From assembly GCA_008360955.1 (NCBI GenBank), contig LUCM01002436.1:124001-188000 (forward strand): DNA of 64,000 nt. The letters are read 5' to 3'. The translations under genes were made by a program, and so were the position numbers. Origin of the DNA: Fasciolopsis buskii (lineage: Eukaryota > Platyhelminthes > Trematoda > Plagiorchiida > Fasciolidae). Shown here piece by piece: positions 60,969 to 64,000 of this stretch. The stretch's first letter is position 1; each line of letters starts with the position of its first letter. The notes beneath the pieces were generated by a model. That model searched no databases, was not told the origin of the DNA, and saw only the letters and a list, made by a program, of their open reading frames with translations.

Positions 60969-63035
60969 AGAAATAAAGATGACGTTTTTGCCAAAAATGC
61001 AGCAAGCAAAATAAAAGAAATTGGAGGTCAAGTTATGCTGGATTTAAAGTGGGCTGATCTATGTTCTGCAATTAGCAGAGACCGTTCATAGACCAAGGCA
61101 GGTGCTGCCGCGCCAAAATACAGAGGGTTTCATTCTTCTTTTGCCTTCGCAAGCAGTCGCTGCAATGCGTGTGCCAGCTACCGACCCTCCAGTTATATGG
61201 CGCTCAAACCTCTGTGGAAAAACAACGGATGCTTGCCTATTTGGTATCTTAACGCAGACTGGGCGCATCTGCATATTTGTGATTCACAGATCTGCTTCTG
61301 ATCCCCAGTTTACCAAGCCCTTTCTTATTAGCAGAGCAGCCCCGTCCTTAGTGTGGCCCTAACCCTGTCTTACCTGTTAACGTGACACTGGTCTGTCAAC
61401 TGCGGAATGCAGTCCGCTTCAGACGGCCATATATCGATCTTACCCGTCCCAGCCATTGCGGGTAATTCCATCCATCTATTACTTTTAATACGAGCTTTGG
61501 TGTAAAGAATTACCTTTCTCCAGTTTACCCTGCAACAGATTTCACCATGGATCTCGGGCACAACACCCAGGGTCACCTTCATTCTTGCCATGTCTCTCTT
61601 AGGTGAAAAACTGAGGATTCTATGGGATTTTCTTCTCTACACTCCATATGACCACCGCTCCATTGTTGTTTGTGCACAGATCCGTGTTTTCTCCTGTTTT
61701 CTGGCATTCCGGTCCCCGGTGAACCATCACGGCCACCGTTCTCTCCAAAATTCTGTTAGCTCGTGCACTTATATATGGTGGTGTCTAATTCTGCCTCAGC
61801 ACATCGTTCCTGTGCCTGTGCAGGCCTGTTCAGGTTGCTACTACCGCACAATTCTCTACCTTTGGGCCACTTGTTTTTGCAATCATGTGGAAGAGGGTAT
61901 TTCTCGGGTGTTTGAGTTATCGGGACTGCCCTAAGTTAGTACCAAGTTTCCCAGGGCTCTTACAGCCTCCCCAAAATCCAGCTGGTTCTTTTGGGATGAT
62001 ACAATAGCGGCCACTCGCGCCATTGTGCACAGTACCAGCTCTAACTAAAAGCTGGCCTCCGACTTTTGCACTTACGAATTCCACTAGCACCGGTCTTGCT
62101 GTTCGCAGTGCTTGCTGTTTTGGATGTCTCACAAATGCTTACTCTATGCATTCTTCTTAAATCAGCGTTCTTAGTCAAACTAACCACCCTTTAAGATCGA
62201 TTGTCTTAACGCGGATCTCGTATTCCGTTTGCTTGTCCTTAACTGTCGTGACCACTTGTGCGTCACTCTCACTCCGCTCTGTACGACTGGAATATTGGAA
62301 ATCCTGACCATTGATCGGTATAATGAAAAGACAGTCGGAAGCGGTATCAGTTTGAGTATATTTTGGCGGGAGCTTGCAGGCGGAGCGTGCGTGAGCAACA
62401 CAATTGGCGACCGCTCTGAGAGGTTAACGTTCGGTTAAACAAGCGATCCGGGGGAACAAATCCATGTTCCACTGTCATCCTTAGAAGACCTCTCACTCTT
62501 CTGGGGTCTAAGTCTCTTCCAGATTAAGACTCTCTTATGTAGAATTACTTGACATTTGGAAAACTCAAGTGTCTACGTCTGACGCTAGGTGGCTTGTGTA
62601 CTCTTCTTATTTTACGGGGGCGACTTTCCAGCCCTTCAACTTTCCCTTTTAGAATATTGATCTCAGCCCCACTCTGGACTGCAGTTTTTGTGGGTTTTAG
62701 TTCCCTTTGCATTGTAGTCAGCCCTACCTTGCACACTCTGCCCTGTTAGTTTAACCTTCGTCCGGCCTTCTAGATAATCTCTGCCGGACATTCAACCACC
62801 TCTATGAATTGCTTTCTTCCTCCTTTATTCAGAGTGTCGGCAGCTTCATCATGTTCGACGATCATAGTTGGTTTGGGAATCTCTTTGATAATGATCACCT
62901 CGTGTGCCGTCTGGCGCCGACCTTACAACTTGGGCAGGCCCACTCCATTCATTCATGCTGTCCGCAAACACTGTTTCACATATAATCAGCGCTCGCTTTA
63001 AAAGCGATGCCAATGACCAAGCGCTTTCCGCAATG

Positions 63036-63231
63036 TACCAAGAACTTTCTTATTAGCAGAGGCACCTCTTCCCTAGCGTCGCCCTGGGCTTGTCTTACCT
63101 GTAAACATGACACTTGTTTGCCACCTGAGGAATGTGTTCCACTTCAGATATCCCTTTTCCTTCATTTTTCCCAACCATTGTTGGTAGTTCCATCCGTCTA
63201 TTACTTTTAATACTAGCTTTGGTGTAAAGAA
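63036..63231. repeat. Diverged third copy of an internal segment of the 4.1 kb unit
   Basis: Aligns with 61311-61509 and 41310-41508 at roughly 75-80% identity by eye. TTTCTTATTAGCAGAG, GTCTTACCTGT and CATC.(G/A)TCTATTACTTTTAAT are conserved. It begins four bases after copy 2 of the unit ends. On the minus strand all three copies keep an ACAG|GTAAGAC donor-like site. The shared minus-strand frame reads LVLKVIDGWNY.QWLG. The protein is unknown. Confidence 0.75.
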
Positions 63232-64000
63232 CTTCAGCATTTGATTCCTTTTCAGGGTTTACCTCATACCTCGACCCCATGCCTCGTCGGGCTTCCTCTT
63301 TTTTCTATTTTGGCTTTTTAGGTTTCTTACCATGGTAAGCGTATTTTATCTGGTCATGGGAATTTTGTAAATCAATTCTGCTCTTCAGAGTTACTGCTTG
63401 AGTTAGGAAGCTCAGCATATTCTTTGTTTTAAGCATTCACTTCAAAAATCCTTCATTTCAGTTCCTTACTACTGACCTGCTATTTTATCTCCGGGCCCAT
63501 TTCTGTACATATAATCTACTGGCAACCACTAATGCGTACCTAGCCTGTTGAAGCACGTACAGTTTGCCTTGGCATTTCCATCTTCAGAACTGCGTCATCC
63601 CCATTAGATGCACTGTCTTCTATCGCTAAACCGGTAAGAACTGGGTGATCATACTTCATAACGCTACCAAATTTTTCAACCCACACACGAAGTTTCCAGC
63701 CAAACGCAAAACTACCAGCCGTTCGAATCAACATGCCAGATGTAATAATGACTGATTCCACGCAACTAATGGCAAAAGCGGTCCCTCAGTTATTTACAAT
63801 GAGCCAACGTGCCTTCAAACCTTGTTACCTACGATGAGACCGAGATGTTCCAAGTGATATTGTCCAATTTAGTAGACTTGTATGACAATTTAAACTAATA
63901 ATCTCAAAGGCAGCACCCTTTCTCACCTTCGTGACCCTGAAACTCAGAGCCGAAGGTCTCCTGAATGCACTGTCCTCTGAAACAGCGTGGAATGGATAGG
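63232..64000. other. No recognized feature
   Basis: A 73-codon minus-strand frame at 63540-63761 has no motif. Nothing else was supported. Confidence 0.35.

Larger units (their letters stand above)
58902..63032 (+). repeat. 4.1 kb duplicated unit, copy 2
   Basis: Direct copy of 38925-43031, starting about 20 kb further on. It has 27 extra bases at about 60766-60792 relative to copy 1 (in frame within the 60699-60968 open frame) and a slightly different patch near 59124-59142. All other features of copy 1 recur at an offset of 19974 before the indel and 20001 after it. Confidence 0.93.

Noticed and set aside
38925..63032. The two 4.1 kb units as LTRs of one giant retrotransposon
   Set aside because: The repeats contain LINE remnants, no integrase or gypsy/copia pol lies between them, the interior holds LINEs in both orientations, and no matching target-site duplication flanks the whole.
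1..64000. CRISPR arrays, prokaryotic operons or defence systems
   Set aside because: No regularly spaced direct repeats and no prokaryotic gene organization; spliced exons and LINE/SINE content show this is animal DNA.

Overview
This is eukaryotic DNA: exons have GT-AG splice sites, coding density is very low, and the sequence is crowded with decayed retrotransposons. The mix of RTE-like and CR1/jockey-like LINEs, a Penelope-like element with a GIY-YIG domain and a tRNA-derived SINE, together with flagellar-type gene content, suggests a flatworm, most likely a digenean fluke. That assignment is an inference; nothing in the window fixes the species.

3.9-13.3 kb, minus strand: the one well-supported gene, a SAXO/FAM154-type stabilizer of axonemal microtubules. 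Six exons were placed by hand. All carry GT/AG sites, their phases agree at every junction, and they encode about 420 residues with the conserved N-terminal Cys/His-SEYT block, about eleven Mn-like modules and a C-terminal GYxFE motif. The exon with the start codon and the last short exon were not found. An RTE-like LINE piece lies in one intron.

13-38 kb: mostly non-coding, with a tRNA-derived SINE (14.4 kb), a decayed CR1/jockey-like LINE (18.8-20.7 kb), a Ty3/gypsy reverse-transcriptase remnant (22.8 kb), an RTE endonuclease remnant (25 kb, minus), a foldback repeat (26.4 kb), a LINE reverse-transcriptase remnant (29 kb, minus), an open Penelope-like GIY-YIG frame (34.4 kb) and two more SINE copies (35.3 and 35.7 kb). 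Weak exon candidates lie at 15.3-15.7 kb and 37.4-38.3 kb.

39-63 kb: a retrotransposon graveyard bounded by two nearly identical direct copies of a roughly 4.1 kb unit (38,925-43,031 and 58,902-63,032). Between them are LINE fragments in both orientations, a fourth SINE, and a disrupted 5' piece of a RABGGTB-like gene (Rab geranylgeranyltransferase beta subunit) with an internal stop. Immediately after the second 4.1 kb copy comes a diverged third copy of one internal segment, with a conserved splice-donor-like site.

No operon-like or CRISPR-like system is present. The points of most interest are the SAXO gene, the recent 4.1 kb duplication and its diverged relatives, the SINE family and the RABGGTB fragment.
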